Source of the DNA: Elymus sibiricus
Taxonomy: Eukaryota > Streptophyta > Magnoliopsida > Poales > Poaceae
Assembly: GCA_039707655.1 (NCBI GenBank)
Contig: CM077668.1
Coordinates: 68,527,086 to 68,591,085 of the forward strand
Length of the DNA stretch: 64,000 nt
Reading direction: 5' to 3'
This document shows positions 12,346 through 23,818 of the stretch, piece by piece. A model generated the notes under the pieces. It saw only the letters and a program-made list of their open reading frames with translations. It ran no database searches and was not told where the DNA came from. Position numbers and translations under genes: made by a program. Numbering within the stretch: the stretch's first letter is position 1; each line of letters starts with the position of its first letter.

Positions 12346-13934
12346 TGCTACGTACTTGTAATCTGCGTTGGTTTTTGTCCCTGAAGAGGAGATGATGATG
12401 CAGCACAGTAGAGTAAGTATTTCCCTCAGTTATGAAACCAAGGTTATCAATCCAGTAGGAGAACCAAGCAACACTACGTAAACAACACCTGCACACAAAA
12501 CACAAACCTTCACACCCAACGCAAACAAGGGGTTGTCAATTCCTCAGCGGTTGAATTGCAAGATTAATTGTATATGATAGATTGATAGATTGAAAATAAA
12601 AGACAAGATAAAATAAAAGATAAAAATATGCAGCAAATATTTTTGGTATTTTTGAGTATAAAAGCAAGCAATAGATCTTATGATAAAAGTAAACCCGGGG
12701 GGCCATAGTGTTCACTAGAGGCTTCTCTCAAAGAAAATAGCATACGGTGGGTAGACAAATTACTGTTGGGCAATTGATAGAAAAGCAAATAATTATGACG
12801 ATATCCAAGGCAATGATCATGTATATAGGCATCACATCCAAATCAAGTAGACCGACTCCTGCCTGCATCTAGTACTATTACTTCATTCATCGACCGCTAT
12901 CCAGCATGCATCTAGTGTATTAAGTCCGAAAAGAATGAAGTAATGCTTGAAGAACGATGACATGATGTAGTCAAGACAAACGCTAAAAAGAATTCATCCC
13001 AACTTTTTATCCTTAATGGCAACAATACATGCGTGTCAATTCCCTTTCTGTCACTAGGACTGAGCACCGCAAGATTGAACCCATCACAAAGGACCTCTTC
13101 CCATTGCAAGAAAATCCAATCTAGTTTGCCAAACTAAACCAAAAATTCGGAGAAGAAATAGGAGGCTATAACAATCATGCATAAAAGAGATCAAAGAAGA
13201 CTCAAATAGATTCATGGATAGATATGATCATAAACTCACAATTCATCGGATACCAACAAACACACCGCAAAAAGTCATTACATCGGATAGATCTTCAAGA
13301 ACAACAAGGAGATCATGGTATTGAGAACCAAAAAGAGAGAAGAAGCCATCTAGCTACTAACTATGGACCCAACGGTCTATGGTAAACTACTCACGCATCA
13401 TCGGAGAGGCAACAAGGGTGATGTAGAGCCCCTCTGTGATCGGTTCCCCCTCCGGCGGAGTACCGGAGAAGGCCTCCAGATGGGATCTCTCGAGAACAGA
13501 GGCTTGCGGCGGCAGAAAAAGTATTTCATGGACTCCCCTGAGGGTTTATGAATATTTGGGAATTTATAGAGCTGGAATTAGGTCAAACCGAGCCAGGGTG
13601 GGCCCACACAGCACCAGGGCGCCCCCCCTGAGGTGCGGCTAGGTGCCGTGTGGCCCCCCCTTATCTCTTATGCATTGGCTCTCAAGTCTGGAAGGTTCCT
13701 TATCTCCAGAAAAAAAATCTCCAAAAAGTTTCGTGGCATTTGGACTTTATTTTGTACTGATTTTCTGAAAAAGCAAAAACAGGCATAAAACAGCAACTGG
13801 CACTGGGCACTAAGTTAATAGGTTAGTCCCAAAACATGATATAAAGTTGCTTAAAAACATATATAAGACATCCAAGATTGATACTATAATAGCATGGAAC
13901 AATAAAAAATAATAGATACGTTGGAGACGTATCA
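12346..13934 (-). repeat. 5' LTR of element A
   Basis: 1589 bp, TGATACGTCTCC at 13934 to GTAGCA at 12346 on the minus strand, followed directly by the primer site. Collinear with the LTR at 5579-7144 except for small indels and scattered substitutions. Confidence 0.93.
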
Positions 13935-14423
13935 CTTCCCCCTCCGGCAGAGTACAGGAAAAGGCCTCCAGATGGGATCGCAGAAGAACAGAGACTTGCG
14001 AAGGCGGAAAAACTGTTTCGGGTGGCTCTTTGTTGGTTTCCCAATTTTAGAGAATTTATAGAGGTGGAATTAGGTCAAACGGAGCCACGAGGGGCCCACA
14101 GGGTATCCCGGTGCCCCCCCCGGTGCGCGCTGGGTTGCCTTGCTGTCTCCTCATTTGCCTTTTGGTCTCCTACCAAAGCTTCTAGGATCTCTCTTGTCCA
14201 AAACAATCTTCAAAAAGTTTCATAGCGTTTGGACTTCGTTTGGTATTGATTTCCTAGAAAACCAAAAACAGGCAGAAAACAACAACTGGCACTCGGCACT
14301 AGGTTAATAGGTTAGTCCTAGAAAATGATATAAAATAGCATATAATTGCATATAAAACTTCCAAGATTGATACTATAATAGCATGGAAGAATAAAAAATT
14401 ATAGATATGTTGGAGATGTATCA
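13935..14423 (-). repeat. Athila-like LTR Z, piece 2
   Basis: The first part (minus sense) of LTR Z: TGATACATCTCC at 14423 down to the CTTCC duplication at 13935-13939 caused by element A. With 5506-5573 it makes about 550 bp of an LTR that is some 1.57 kb in its sister copies. Z abuts W internal DNA at 14424. Confidence 0.88.
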
Positions 14424-16069
14424 AACGTATGGTTTAATGATATGATGTCGTAATATGAAAGGATATAGGTTCATGATCATTGGTTAGTAGAAATACAGTA
14501 TTAAATCTTGTTATTAACTTCTCATCTAAGTGTTGGTCATGGCATGGTGGGGAAGTCCGAGCATTCTTAGGTCTGATTGAAATCCTATGTGTTGTTATAA
14601 TCGGAGGCGCGCGATGGTTAACTCCTACCAACCTCCTCCCTAGGGGCATGCGAGTAGTACTCTGCTTCGAGGGCTAATAGAAATTTACAATAAGTATGCG
14701 AGTTCTTTATGACTAATGTGACTCCATGGATTATACACACTCCTATCTTTTCGCAATTTGCTAGTCTCTCCGGTACCGTGCAATGCCCTTTCTCACCTCG
14801 AGAGTTGGTGCAAACTTCGTCGGTGCATCCAAACCCCGTGATATGATACGCTCTATCACACATATGCCTCCTTATATCTTCCTCAAAACAGCCACCATAC
14901 CAACATATTATGGCATTTCCATAGCCATTCCGAGATATATTTCCATGCAACTTCCACCGTTCCGTTTTTATGACATACATATTCATTGTCATATTGCTTT
15001 GCATGACCACATAGCTGACATAGTATTTGTGGCTCAGCCACTGTTCATCAGTTTTAATACATATTACGCTAGATCATTGCACATCCTGGTACACTGCCAG
15101 AGGCATTCATATAGAGTCATATGTTTCAGTTTTATCGAGTTGTAATATCGAGTTGTAAGCAAATAAAAGTGTGATGATCATCATTACTAGAGAATTCTCC
15201 CAGTGAGGAATGTATGATGGAGACTATGATTCCCCCACAAGTCGGGATGAGAATCCGGAAGAAAAAAAGAAATGAAGAGGCCAAAAAGATCCCAACAAAA
15301 AAAGAGAAATAAAATGAGAGAAAAGAGAGAAGGTGAAATGTTACTATCCTTTTCCACACTTGTGCTTCAAAGTAGCACCATGTTTTTCATATAGAGAGTC
15401 TCCTGAGTTGTCACTTTCATATACTAGCGAGAATTTAACTTTATAGAACTTGGCTTGTATATTTCGATGATGGGCTTTCTCAAATGCCTGAGGTCTTCAT
15501 GAGAAAGCAAGTTGGATGCACACCCACTTAGTTTCAGTTTGAGCTTTCATACACATATAGCTCTTAGTCCATCCGTTGCATGGCAATCCCTACTCATCGC
15601 ATTGATATGATTGATGGGCATCTTCATAGCCCATTGATCCGTCGAGTTGATGCGAGACTTTCTTCCTTTTTGACTTCTCTTATTGATCCCTACCACCGCA
15701 TTCTATTCCACCTTGTGCTATACCGATGGCTCATGCTCATGTATTGCGTGAAGTTGAAAATGCTGAAGCATGTTAGAAGTACGATCCAATTGCTTGGTTT
15801 AACACCGAGATGTTCATGATTTATATTTATGCGGTGAAGGCGGAGTCATGCCATGTCAACATGATAAAATGAGGGGGGATAACTGATACGTCTCCAACGT
15901 ATCTATAATTTTTGATTGTTCCATCTATACCTATACTAATTAGCCACTTCCAAGAAATTGCCACGTTAATTAGAATTTACCAGCCGTACATCTAGGGTGG
16001 GACCGAGTTATTACGGTGTAGATTAATCTTCATAGAAAAAAAAAAGACCCACAAACCGACCTAGAAGCC

Positions 16070-16300
16070 TTCTCTCACGGTTGAAAAAGAACCAGCCACC
16101 TGAAGTAACCGTACTGTCCCTCTCTCTCACGTGTCTCTCAATCTCTCCTATTTCTCTTCCAACAGATCTGTTTCTCCCCATAGGATCTTACGGATGTAAA
16201 AACCCAGCCACCTGAAGCAGCAATTGTAGCCTCTTTTTCACGTCTCTCTCTCAAGCTCTCCTGTTTCTATTCCAACAGATCAGTTTCTCTCTCAGATTGG
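16070..16300 (+). repeat. Imperfect direct duplication inside the Helitron
   Basis: Two copies, about 115 bp each. Both contain CCAGCCACCTGAAG, a pyrimidine-rich run with TCTCTC, CTCTCCT, TTCCAACAGATC and GTTTCTC. Copies begin at about 16073 and 16189. Confidence 0.75.
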
Positions 16301-17744
16301 AGGAATCTTTCAAAGAAAAGTCCATCCAATCAAATTAACAAAAAATACATGGCGTTAGATGCATATCTCTCGGAGCCCAATCTGCTTTCTAACTATTGCT
16401 CTGTTTGCTGCACGAAACATACATGCCCTCTCTTCATGACGCAGCCGCACAGTTGGGGCCCGATCCATCCATGGTATGCTAGCTTTCATGTAACGACAGG
16501 TCGATAGTTGTCTCATAGAGCAGCCGTAAGTAACATGTTGCTGCACATGGCCGCCAACGCCGCTGTTGTCAGCAGCCCAATTAAGTTGCACATGCCACCA
16601 GTGCAGCCATTGCCTTCAGCATGATTAGGCAGATCGGTTTTACTTACAGAAGAGATCTTTGTTTATCTAATTTGCATATCATGTGTTTTAGGTTTGTGGC
16701 AGAGTTATCTTCTTAATAACTGATGGATTGCTAATTCACGGCTTGCTGGCACCTTTTAATGTTCTCTCACTTTCATACAAGAGTTTATGGGTAATCCGCT
16801 ATATGTTTAACAAGTCACGCAAAGTTCAAGAGAATTTCTGCAGCAGCCTTGAGTTATTCCAGGTAATCACTTTTATTTTGATTGTATGTTTTGGCAACTT
16901 TTTAGTAGAGGCATGATTCATGGTAGATCTTATTGATTTTCTATTTCTACGAGATCAAGCTATCAATAGCTGAATAGTGTCGTTTTATTCTAGGGCTAAG
17001 TACATGCGTACACTCTCGACCAATTCAAGAATTGACTGTATATACATAATATATGTATAACCATCAAATGCAAATTTTGTATTCATATTTTCATGATTCA
17101 TTTGTTTTCCAAAAAAACTTTCTTGATTCTTTAGAATACATATATATGATTTTTCAGAAAAATCGTACAGCACAATAGCACACGGGCGTTGCTTCCTTTC
17201 TTATATGTGCATCATGGACTATGTGCCAGGACAATATGGTGCACCAATCAAGGTTGGTTAGACCACGTGTGGAACATCATCAGTGCACTCTTTCATACAT
17301 GTAACATAAATCGGATCCTCCAAGTGTGAAAACCACGCGTGTGTTGTGCTACAGTCTGCACATTGTAGGAGAAATTTCTCCTTTTATTCTACTTGATTCA
17401 GTATGTGTCCATGCTGATAGCTTAGTCAACATTTTTTAGCTTCTTCAGACTTTTTTAAAAAGAGCTTCTTCAGACTTTAATACAGTTGTTTGTCCAAAAA
17501 CGACTGCAAAGGATACATAAGTGGCGATGTAGCTTACAATAAATAAAAATAATCTTTCAGATATATTACCTGTCCTCTGAAATATTGGAATTGCCATTCA
17601 GACTAGAAAACTTCTAGCGTAGATGATACTACTTCTACCCTTGCTGTGATCATATATTTTTTTAGTTATATATGGCCTTTTGTTGGTCAGTCAGCAACTC
17701 TCATTTTTTCATCCATTTTGGATGAGACCCACAGGTGAACAATC

Positions 17745-18179
17745 ATGGACAGACGAACCAGTACGTACATGCCTCATAATTGCTTTTCTAAAATAGGAGT
17801 GGATGTTCCAGATTATATTTGGTTCAGTGTAGTTGATGGTCTAATCTCTTATAAGTTTAGTTGTTATACAGTGGCTGCAACCGGTGGATTCAGGAAATAT
17901 ATGCTACTTAAGTTTTGTGTAAGTTTGTATTTTGTAGTAATGGTTTTGATAATTGTTGAAAATTCAACGTCTTCTGTACTTTCACATTTTCATGGTTATA
18001 AATCCAAGAGCTACAAAATTTTATGTAAGTTAAAACAATTGGATGAAAAGTATGTAGACTGCATTGTGTTTGTGATGTCATCACGTACCACTTTTAAGCG
18101 ATTCCACTTGGATAATACAGAATGTGTATGCACCTGGAAACTATGTGTTCATGATCTTAAGAAAATGCTAGCAACTTAA
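17745..18179 (+). CDS. Hypothetical 144-codon frame in the Helitron, possible captured gene fragment
   Basis: ATG at 17745, open for 144 codons with no stop in otherwise AT-rich, stop-dense DNA. The protein has a hydrophobic segment near residues 54-72 (LLKFCVSLYFVVMVLIIV) and a Cys/Lys-rich C-terminal half (CVCTWKLCVHDLKKM). I do not recognise a family. Helitrons often carry host exons, so it may be a captured piece; a chance frame is also possible. There is no clear promoter, and the frame ends well before the Helitron terminus. Confidence 0.35.
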   Translation: MDRRTSTYMPHNCFSKIGVDVPDYIWFSVVDGLISYKFSCYTVAATGGFRKYMLLKFCVSLYFVVMVLIIVENSTSSVLSHFHGYKSKSYKILCKLKQLDEKYVDCIVFVMSSRTTFKRFHLDNTECVCTWKLCVHDLKKMLAT

Positions 18180-20156
18180 GGCCTCATGTTTAAATAAATA
18201 TTTGACATTTTGGTTTCTACATGAACTTTTGGCACATGTCAAAGAAACTATCCATATTATCCGGGATAATGGAAACAATACTATCATACCATTAAATAAA
18301 TTCAAATTTTATCTGGGTACATGGTTACTGGAACAAATTGTTCTGCTTAAATAATAAACTTTCAACAGTTGGATACGAAGTATCTTAATTCACAGTTAGA
18401 TCTTTTTATAAATATAAAACAATTTTTTTTCAAACGTTCTACTAAGTTATAGTCTAAATAACTAGCCCGTGCGTCTGCACGGGTTGACGACTAGTGCTGT
18501 TAATTTATCAATCTTGGATGTTTTGGTTATATTATTTATTATTTATATATCATTTTTGGGGACTAACCTACTAACTTAGTGCCCAGTGCCAGTTGCTGTT
18601 TTTCTGCCTGTTTTTATTTTACAGAAAATCAATACCAAACGAAGTCCAACTGCCACGAAACTTTTTGGAGATTTTTTTTCTGGCAAGGAAGGACCCAGGA
18701 AGCTTCGGGAAGACATCAGAAGGCAAGGCAGGTGGCCACAAGCCACCTGGGCGCGCCTGGCACGCCCAGGTGCCTTGTGGGCCCCCCTTTGCTCCGATTG
18801 ACCTAATTCTTCCCCTATAAATACCCAAATATTCCCAAACCATCAGGGGAGTCCACGAAATACTTTTTCCGCCGCCGCAAGCCTCTGTTCTCGAGAGATC
18901 CCATCTGGAGGCCTTTTCCGGTACTCCGCCGGAGGGGGAATCCACCACGGAGGGGCTCTACATCAACCTTGCCGCCCTTCCGATGATGCGTGAGTAGTTT
19001 ACCACAGACCTTCGGGTCCATAGTTAGTAGCTAGATGGCTTCTTCTCTCTCTTTGTTCTTCAATACAATGTTCTCCTCGGTGTTCTTGGAGATCTATCCG
19101 ATGTAATCACTTTTGTGCGGTGTGTTTGTTGGGATCCGATGAATTGTGAGTTTATGATCAGATCTATCCATGAAATTATTTGAGTTTTTTATTCTTCTCT
19201 GAACTCTTTTATGCATGATTGTTATAGCCTCGTATTTCTTCTCTGATCTATTGATTTGGTTTGGCCAACTAGATTGATTTATCTTGCAATGGGAAGAGGT
19301 GCTTTGTAATGGGTTCGATCTTGCGGTGCTCAATCCTAGTGACAGAAGGGGACATGACATGCATGTATCGTTGCTATTAAGGGTAAAAAGATGGGATTTA
19401 TTCATACGTGGGTTTTTCTTGTCTACATTATGTCATCTTGCTTAAAGCATTACTCCGTTCTTTATGAACTTAATACTCTAGATGCATGCTGGATAGCGGT
19501 CGATGTGTGGAGTAATAGTAGTAGATGCAGGCAGGAGTCGGTCTACTAATCTTGGACGTGATGCCTATATACATGATCATTGCCTTGGATATCATCATAA
19601 TTATTTTCTTTTCTATCAATTGTCCAACAGTAATTTGTCTACCCACCGTATGATATCTTCTAAGAGCGAAGCCTCTAGTGAAAACTATGGCCCCTGGGTC
19701 TATCTTTATCATATATAAAAATCCTAAAAATACTGGCTGCACTTTTTCTTTCTTTACTTTATTTTGTATTTTTGCATTATCTACTTATCTATATTATACA
19801 AATTAATCTCGCACTTTACCATCGAGGGATTGACAACCCCTCGTTCGCGTTGGGTGTGAGAAGTGTTTGCTTGTGTGCAGGTGCTGTTCACGAGTTGTTG
19901 CTTGGTTCTCCTGCTGGACTGATAACCTTGGTTTCATAACTGAGGGAAATACTTACTCTACTGTGCTGCATCATCCTCTCCTCTTCGGGGACAAAAACCA
20001 ATGTAGATTGCAAGTAGCAATAACATTTGGTAAGGATCCTATATTTTGAAAAAGTAATGATTATGCTTCTTATCTTCATGGATATTATTATGTTAATGTT
20101 GTTACTTCATCGTCTCTCAATATTTATACCGTCGAAGAGATTACATGATAAGCATG

Positions 20157-20832
20157 TTTTTATTTGCGGAAAATCTTCCGATCTATTCATCTTCAATCAT
20201 GGCAATACAACGAATACCAGAAATAACAAAAATGACATCCCGATCCGTAGACCACCTAGCGACGACTACAAGCACTAAAGCGAGCTGAAGGGGCGCCGCC
20301 ATCATCGCCCCTCCATCATCGGAGTCGGGCACAACTTGTTGTATTAGACAGTCGGGAAGTCGTCGTGCTAAGGCCCCATAGGACCAGCGCACCAGAACAG
20401 CAACCGCCGCAGATGAAGAATAACGTAGATCGGAAGGATCTAATCCGAAGACATACGAACGTAGAAGAACACCAATGAGATCCGAGCAAATCCACCAAAT
20501 ATAGATCTATTGGATACACACCTCCACACGCCCACCAATGATGCTAGACACACCGCTAGAATGGGGGCTAGGCGGGGAGACCTTTATTCCATCTTCAGGG
20601 AGCCGCCGCTGTTTCGCCTTCCTGAGCAGAACACAAACCCTAACAAAACTGAAAGGAATGACTAAAAACTAAGCCCTCCCGCCGGCCCTTGGCAGGATCC
20701 ACCGCGCCTCCATGGCCCTAGGGCCACCAGAGACGAGGCGGACATGCGTCGGCGCCGGCGAGAGGCAGAAACCCTAGCTGTTTTTTTTAGAAGGAGGAAG
20801 AGACGACGGCTGTCCACAATATAATGACCTGA
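20157..20832 (-). mobile_element. LINE-like non-LTR retroposon, 5'-truncated, non-coding
   Basis: GC-rich DNA unlike its AT-rich surroundings, interrupting W. On the minus strand it ends with TTTTTGTTATTTCTGGTATT, a TGCCATGATTGAAGATGAAT block and a short A-rich tail (seen as TTTTTA at 20157). It is flanked by ACATGATA at 20143-20150 and at 20834-20841, likely the core of the target duplication. The 3'-end layout is that of grass L1-type elements, but no RT remains; a SINE or retroposed transcript is possible. Confidence 0.6.
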
Positions 20833-20918
20833 CACATGATAGGTAGCATTCCACATCAAAAATTCTGTTTTTATTGTTTACCTACTTGAGGATGAGCAGG
20901 AATTAAGCTTGGGGATGC

Positions 20919-22108
20919 TGATACGTCTCCGACATATCTATAATTTTTGATTGTTCCATGCTATTATATTATCAATCTTGTATGCTTTATATGCATTTAT
21001 ATGCTATTTTGTATTATTTTTTGGGACTGACCTATTAACCCAGTGCCCGGTGCCAATTAATGTTTTTTTGCTTGTTTTGGGCTTTTCAGAAAATCCGTAC
21101 CAAATGAAGTCCAAATGCGATGAAACTTTAGGACGATTTTTTCTGGACCAGAAAGGACCCTAGATTCGGAAGGAGGCCAGAAGAGCTCCGGGAGAGCCAC
21201 AAGCTCAAAGGGGGGTAGGCGTGCCCCCTTGATTGTGGCTCTCCCGGAGCTCTTCTTGACCTAATCAAGGGGGCCCACAATCAAGGGGGCCCACAATCAA
21301 GGGGGGTAGGTGTGCCCCCTTGATTGTGGGCCCCCCGTAGCACTCCTTGACCTAATCCCACCTCTATAAATTGAGAAATATTCCCAAACCAACATAGATC
21401 CACCCGAAACACTTTTTCTGCTGCCGCAACCTTCTGTTCTTCCACGATCCCATCTGGAGGCCTTTTCCGGTGCTCTATCGGAGGGGGAATTGATCACGGA
21501 GGGCTTCTACATCATCCTTGCTGCCTTCTGATGATGCGTGAGTAGTTCACCACAGACCTGTAGGTCCATAGCTAGTAGCTAGATGGCTTCTTCTCTCTCC
21601 TTGATCTTCAATGCAATGTTCTCCTCGATCTTCTTGGAGTTCTATCTGATGTAATCTTCATTTGCGGTGTGTTTGTTGGGATCCGATGAATTGTGGGTTT
21701 ATGATGTGAATATTCATGAGAAGTAATTGATTGTTTTCTGAACTTTATTATGCATGATTGATATATCTTTGTATTTCTCTCCGATCTATCCGTTTGGTTT
21801 GGCCAACTAGGTTGATTTATCTTCAGTGGGAGAGGTGCTTTGTAATGGGTTCAATCTTGCGGTGCTCTATATCCCAGTGACAGAAGGGGACAAGACATGT
21901 ATTTGTATTGTTGCCATTAAGGGTAAAACGATGGGGTTTATTCATATTGATTGGGTTTACTTTGTCTACATCATGTCATCTTTCTTAAGGCGTTACTTCA
22001 TTTTTTTTATGAACTTAATACTATTGATGCATGCTGGATAGCGGTCTATTGGTCGAGTAATAGTAGTAGATGCAGACAGGAGTCGGTCTACTTGTCTCGA
22101 ACATGATG
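20919..22108 (+). repeat. 3' LTR of W, 3'-truncated
   Basis: Starts TGATACGTCTCC right after the purine tract. It follows the A-family LTR for about 1190 bp and stops matching at about 22108, so some 370 bp are missing. It has extra palindromic sequence at 21184-21336 not present in the sister LTRs. Confidence 0.87.
21184..21255. repeat. Perfect 21-bp inverted repeat (hairpin) in the W LTR
   Basis: Arms at 21184-21204 and 21235-21255 are perfect reverse complements (AGAGCTCCGGGAG and CTCCCGGAGCTCT are their outer parts). The 30-base loop itself contains a GGGGGG/CCCCC pairing. It is followed at about 21263-21336 by three AATCAAGGGGG repeats and a second hairpin around GGCCCAC/GTGGGCC. Confidence 0.9.
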
Positions 22109-22792
22109 TATCAAAGAAAGAGAGGAGAACATTATATTGTAAGTCAAGGGACAAGATATTCAATGCATTCGTGGACATCAAAATATGTGCATTTCACTCT
22201 ATGTCTATGGATATCTTTGTATGTTCCTTGTGGGACTAACCCATGTAGGTATTAAAAGTGCAAAACTCAAGGATTGCTCCTAACTCTACATCAACATTAA
22301 GCATCCACATCTACACTATCTACATGAAGTCATCATCGACAAAACCCAAGGTTAGTTCATCCCTCTTTGGGGGGATATCACATCTAGGGGGAGCTTTGCT
22401 CTAAGAATTTAGCTAAAGCAACTCTAATGGTGTGAACACATTAATGCTTTATGAAAAGTGGTAACCCCACTTGTGCTTAAACGACGAGTATGACCTATGA
22501 TCAAATGTTCTCATTTGACTCCTAAGTCAATATACTCATATATAGATGACTATGTCATCGCCCATTGCTTGATAGTTGCTAGAATTGGTTGTGCATGTTT
22601 GACTCATATTTCATTTGCTATCTTATTTTGTGAGCATGTTGGTATGCATATTTCTCATTCGAGGACATCCATTTGTAGTTTGATTGATTTGGTTTATTTG
22701 GCCAAATGAATGTACAAGAATGACTAAGCACCTTCTCTATCTATCTATCTCGACTTGTCTAAATTCTTTCTTGCTATATCACAAAAACTTGA
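22109..22792. other. Unassigned stretch, probably transposon remnant
   Basis: AT-rich, with no long frame. A short CTATCTATCTAT run occurs near 22738. A CTAGGGGGAGC block near 22384 resembles sequences in the 3' internal part of Copia elements, but this is weak. It lies between the truncated W LTR and the start of T2, so the truncation of W probably happened at 22108. Confidence 0.4.
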
Positions 22793-23720
22793 TGTCGGTG
22801 CAACAAATGTTCACGTTTGTTGACCGGACTCATGCACAGGCGTGCTGACGATCATACACCCAACACCAATGCGTGACACAAGGCCAGGCCAGAGAAGCCA
22901 CTCTTCGTGAGATCAAGGAAAGGCCCAAGAGAAGCAAATCAATAGAAGGTTACCTTGGGAAGGCCTCCCTTGCCGGGCAGGAGAGCCCGGTCAGGTCGAG
23001 GCCACACCCAAGGACGAGATCAATTCACCCCGGCAGGCTTGCCGGGGCCAGCAAGACCAACCCCCGCCAGGCTCCTTGCCGGCAGGTTCTCACCAAGGTG
23101 CCACCGCTCCACCGCACCGCACCCAAGTCACTTATCGGTGCGATGTCAAGCCTCCAAGAAACCAGGTGGATTCCATTGAATACGTGGCTGCGCAGGAGGG
23201 AAGAAATTAGCTTTATTGACACCTGTCCAGGGGACGTGTCACGCTAACAAGGAAAGGCAGATAAGTGGCGCGACAGGCTTGCCGGGCTGCAACACCTGCG
23301 TGACACCTAGTTGTGCATTTAATGCACTTTGTCCTAACTGCCAGAGTTAGGTATGATAGCACTATTAAGCTATCTAGTCATGCCCAAATGACTGTTTTGC
23401 CACTGTGGTCGCCCCTTTACCTATAAAAGGAGGCCCAAGGCAACCTAGCAAGGGGTTCGGATTCTTCGACCCTCAAACACTTGTACATGCATGCTGCTCT
23501 CCCCGAGGCAACCTTGTCGGGCTTGAGCATGCTGCGTCTTCGTCCACCTCCAGATCAAACCACCAAAGCAGGAGTAGGGTTTTACGCTGCAAAGTGGCCC
23601 AAACCTGGGTAAAAGAGAGCTGTCGTCGCTGCGCCATCCCCCGCTGCCTCTGCTCTTTGTGCAATGTGACCGTCCCCTCACCGAACCACAAAGGGGCGTC
23701 CCTGCCCCATAGGTGATCGG
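22793..23720 (+). repeat. 5' LTR of T2 (inner border approximate)
   Basis: Begins TGTCGGTGCAAC. It shares GCTTGCCGGG/CCGGCAAG motifs and the GAGTAGGGTTTTACG and AACCTGGGTAAA blocks (about 23570-23620) with T1. A TATA-like CTATAAAAGG lies at about 23421-23430. The inner end, somewhere near 23715, could not be placed because no clear primer site was found. Confidence 0.65.
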
Positions 23721-23818
23721 GCTTCCACGCCGTGCGGTGCGGTGGAGCGGCAGCGTCACTTGTGCGAACCTGAAGCTGTAGCCGGTGCGTTGATCTTCAT
23801 CATCATTCTGCATCGTCC

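Larger units (their letters stand above)
5579..13934 (-). mobile_element. Full-length Athila-like Gypsy element A (non-coding, carries insertion B)
   Basis: Both LTRs are present (5579-7144 and 12346-13934) and flanked by the perfect 5-bp duplication CTTCC (5574-5578 and 13935-13939). A tRNA-Asp primer site lies at 12317-12334 and a purine tract at 7145-7165. It has no gag-pol; the only coding remnant is at 9643-10174, so it was mobilised in trans or lost its coding part. It landed in an LTR of its own family group (Z). The LTRs differ by 23 bp in length, mainly an A-rich indel near 13706-13730, so it is not recent. The group resembles Triticeae families such as Sabrina, WHAM and Fatima; I do not choose among them. 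Confidence 0.92.
15924..18494 (+). mobile_element. Helitron (non-autonomous), 2571 bp
   Basis: Starts TCTATACC and ends with a hairpin (CCCGTGCG-TC-TGCACGGG, one imperfect pair) at 18467-18484, followed by TTGACGA and CTAG. It sits exactly between A (15923) and T (18495) with no duplication, and the empty site is seen in the W LTR at about 20957 (GTTCCATGC). No RepHel helicase is present, so it would need an autonomous partner. It contains a duplicated block near 16070-16300 and a 144-codon frame. Confidence 0.9.
15884..20019 (+). repeat. Athila-like solo LTR carrying a Helitron
   Basis: The LTR runs from TGATACGTCTCC (15884) to AAGTAGCA (20019) and is flanked by perfect 5-bp duplications ATAAC at 15879-15883 and 20020-20024. 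Without the Helitron it is 1565 bp, matching the 1566-bp LTR of element A. There is no primer site or internal DNA on either side, so it is a product of recombination between the two LTRs of a former full-length element. Confidence 0.92.
14424..22108 (+). mobile_element. Athila-like element W: internal 3' part and truncated 3' LTR, with insertions
   Basis: Internal DNA occupies 14424-15883, 20020-20156 and about 20833-20918, ending in a purine tract (AATTAAGCTTGGGGATGC) directly before the 3' LTR at 20919. The 5' part lies beyond LTR Z and the window edge. I see no coding sequence in 14424-15883. It contains an A/G-rich block (15250-15340) and a series of short imperfect direct repeats. Three younger insertions interrupt W: LTR Z, a solo LTR with a Helitron, and a LINE-like copy. 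Confidence 0.82.

Noticed and set aside
22109..22792. Sirevirus-type Copia 3' internal region
   Set aside because: Only a vague resemblance around a GGGGGAGC block; no coding remnant or LTR supports it, so it is left unassigned.
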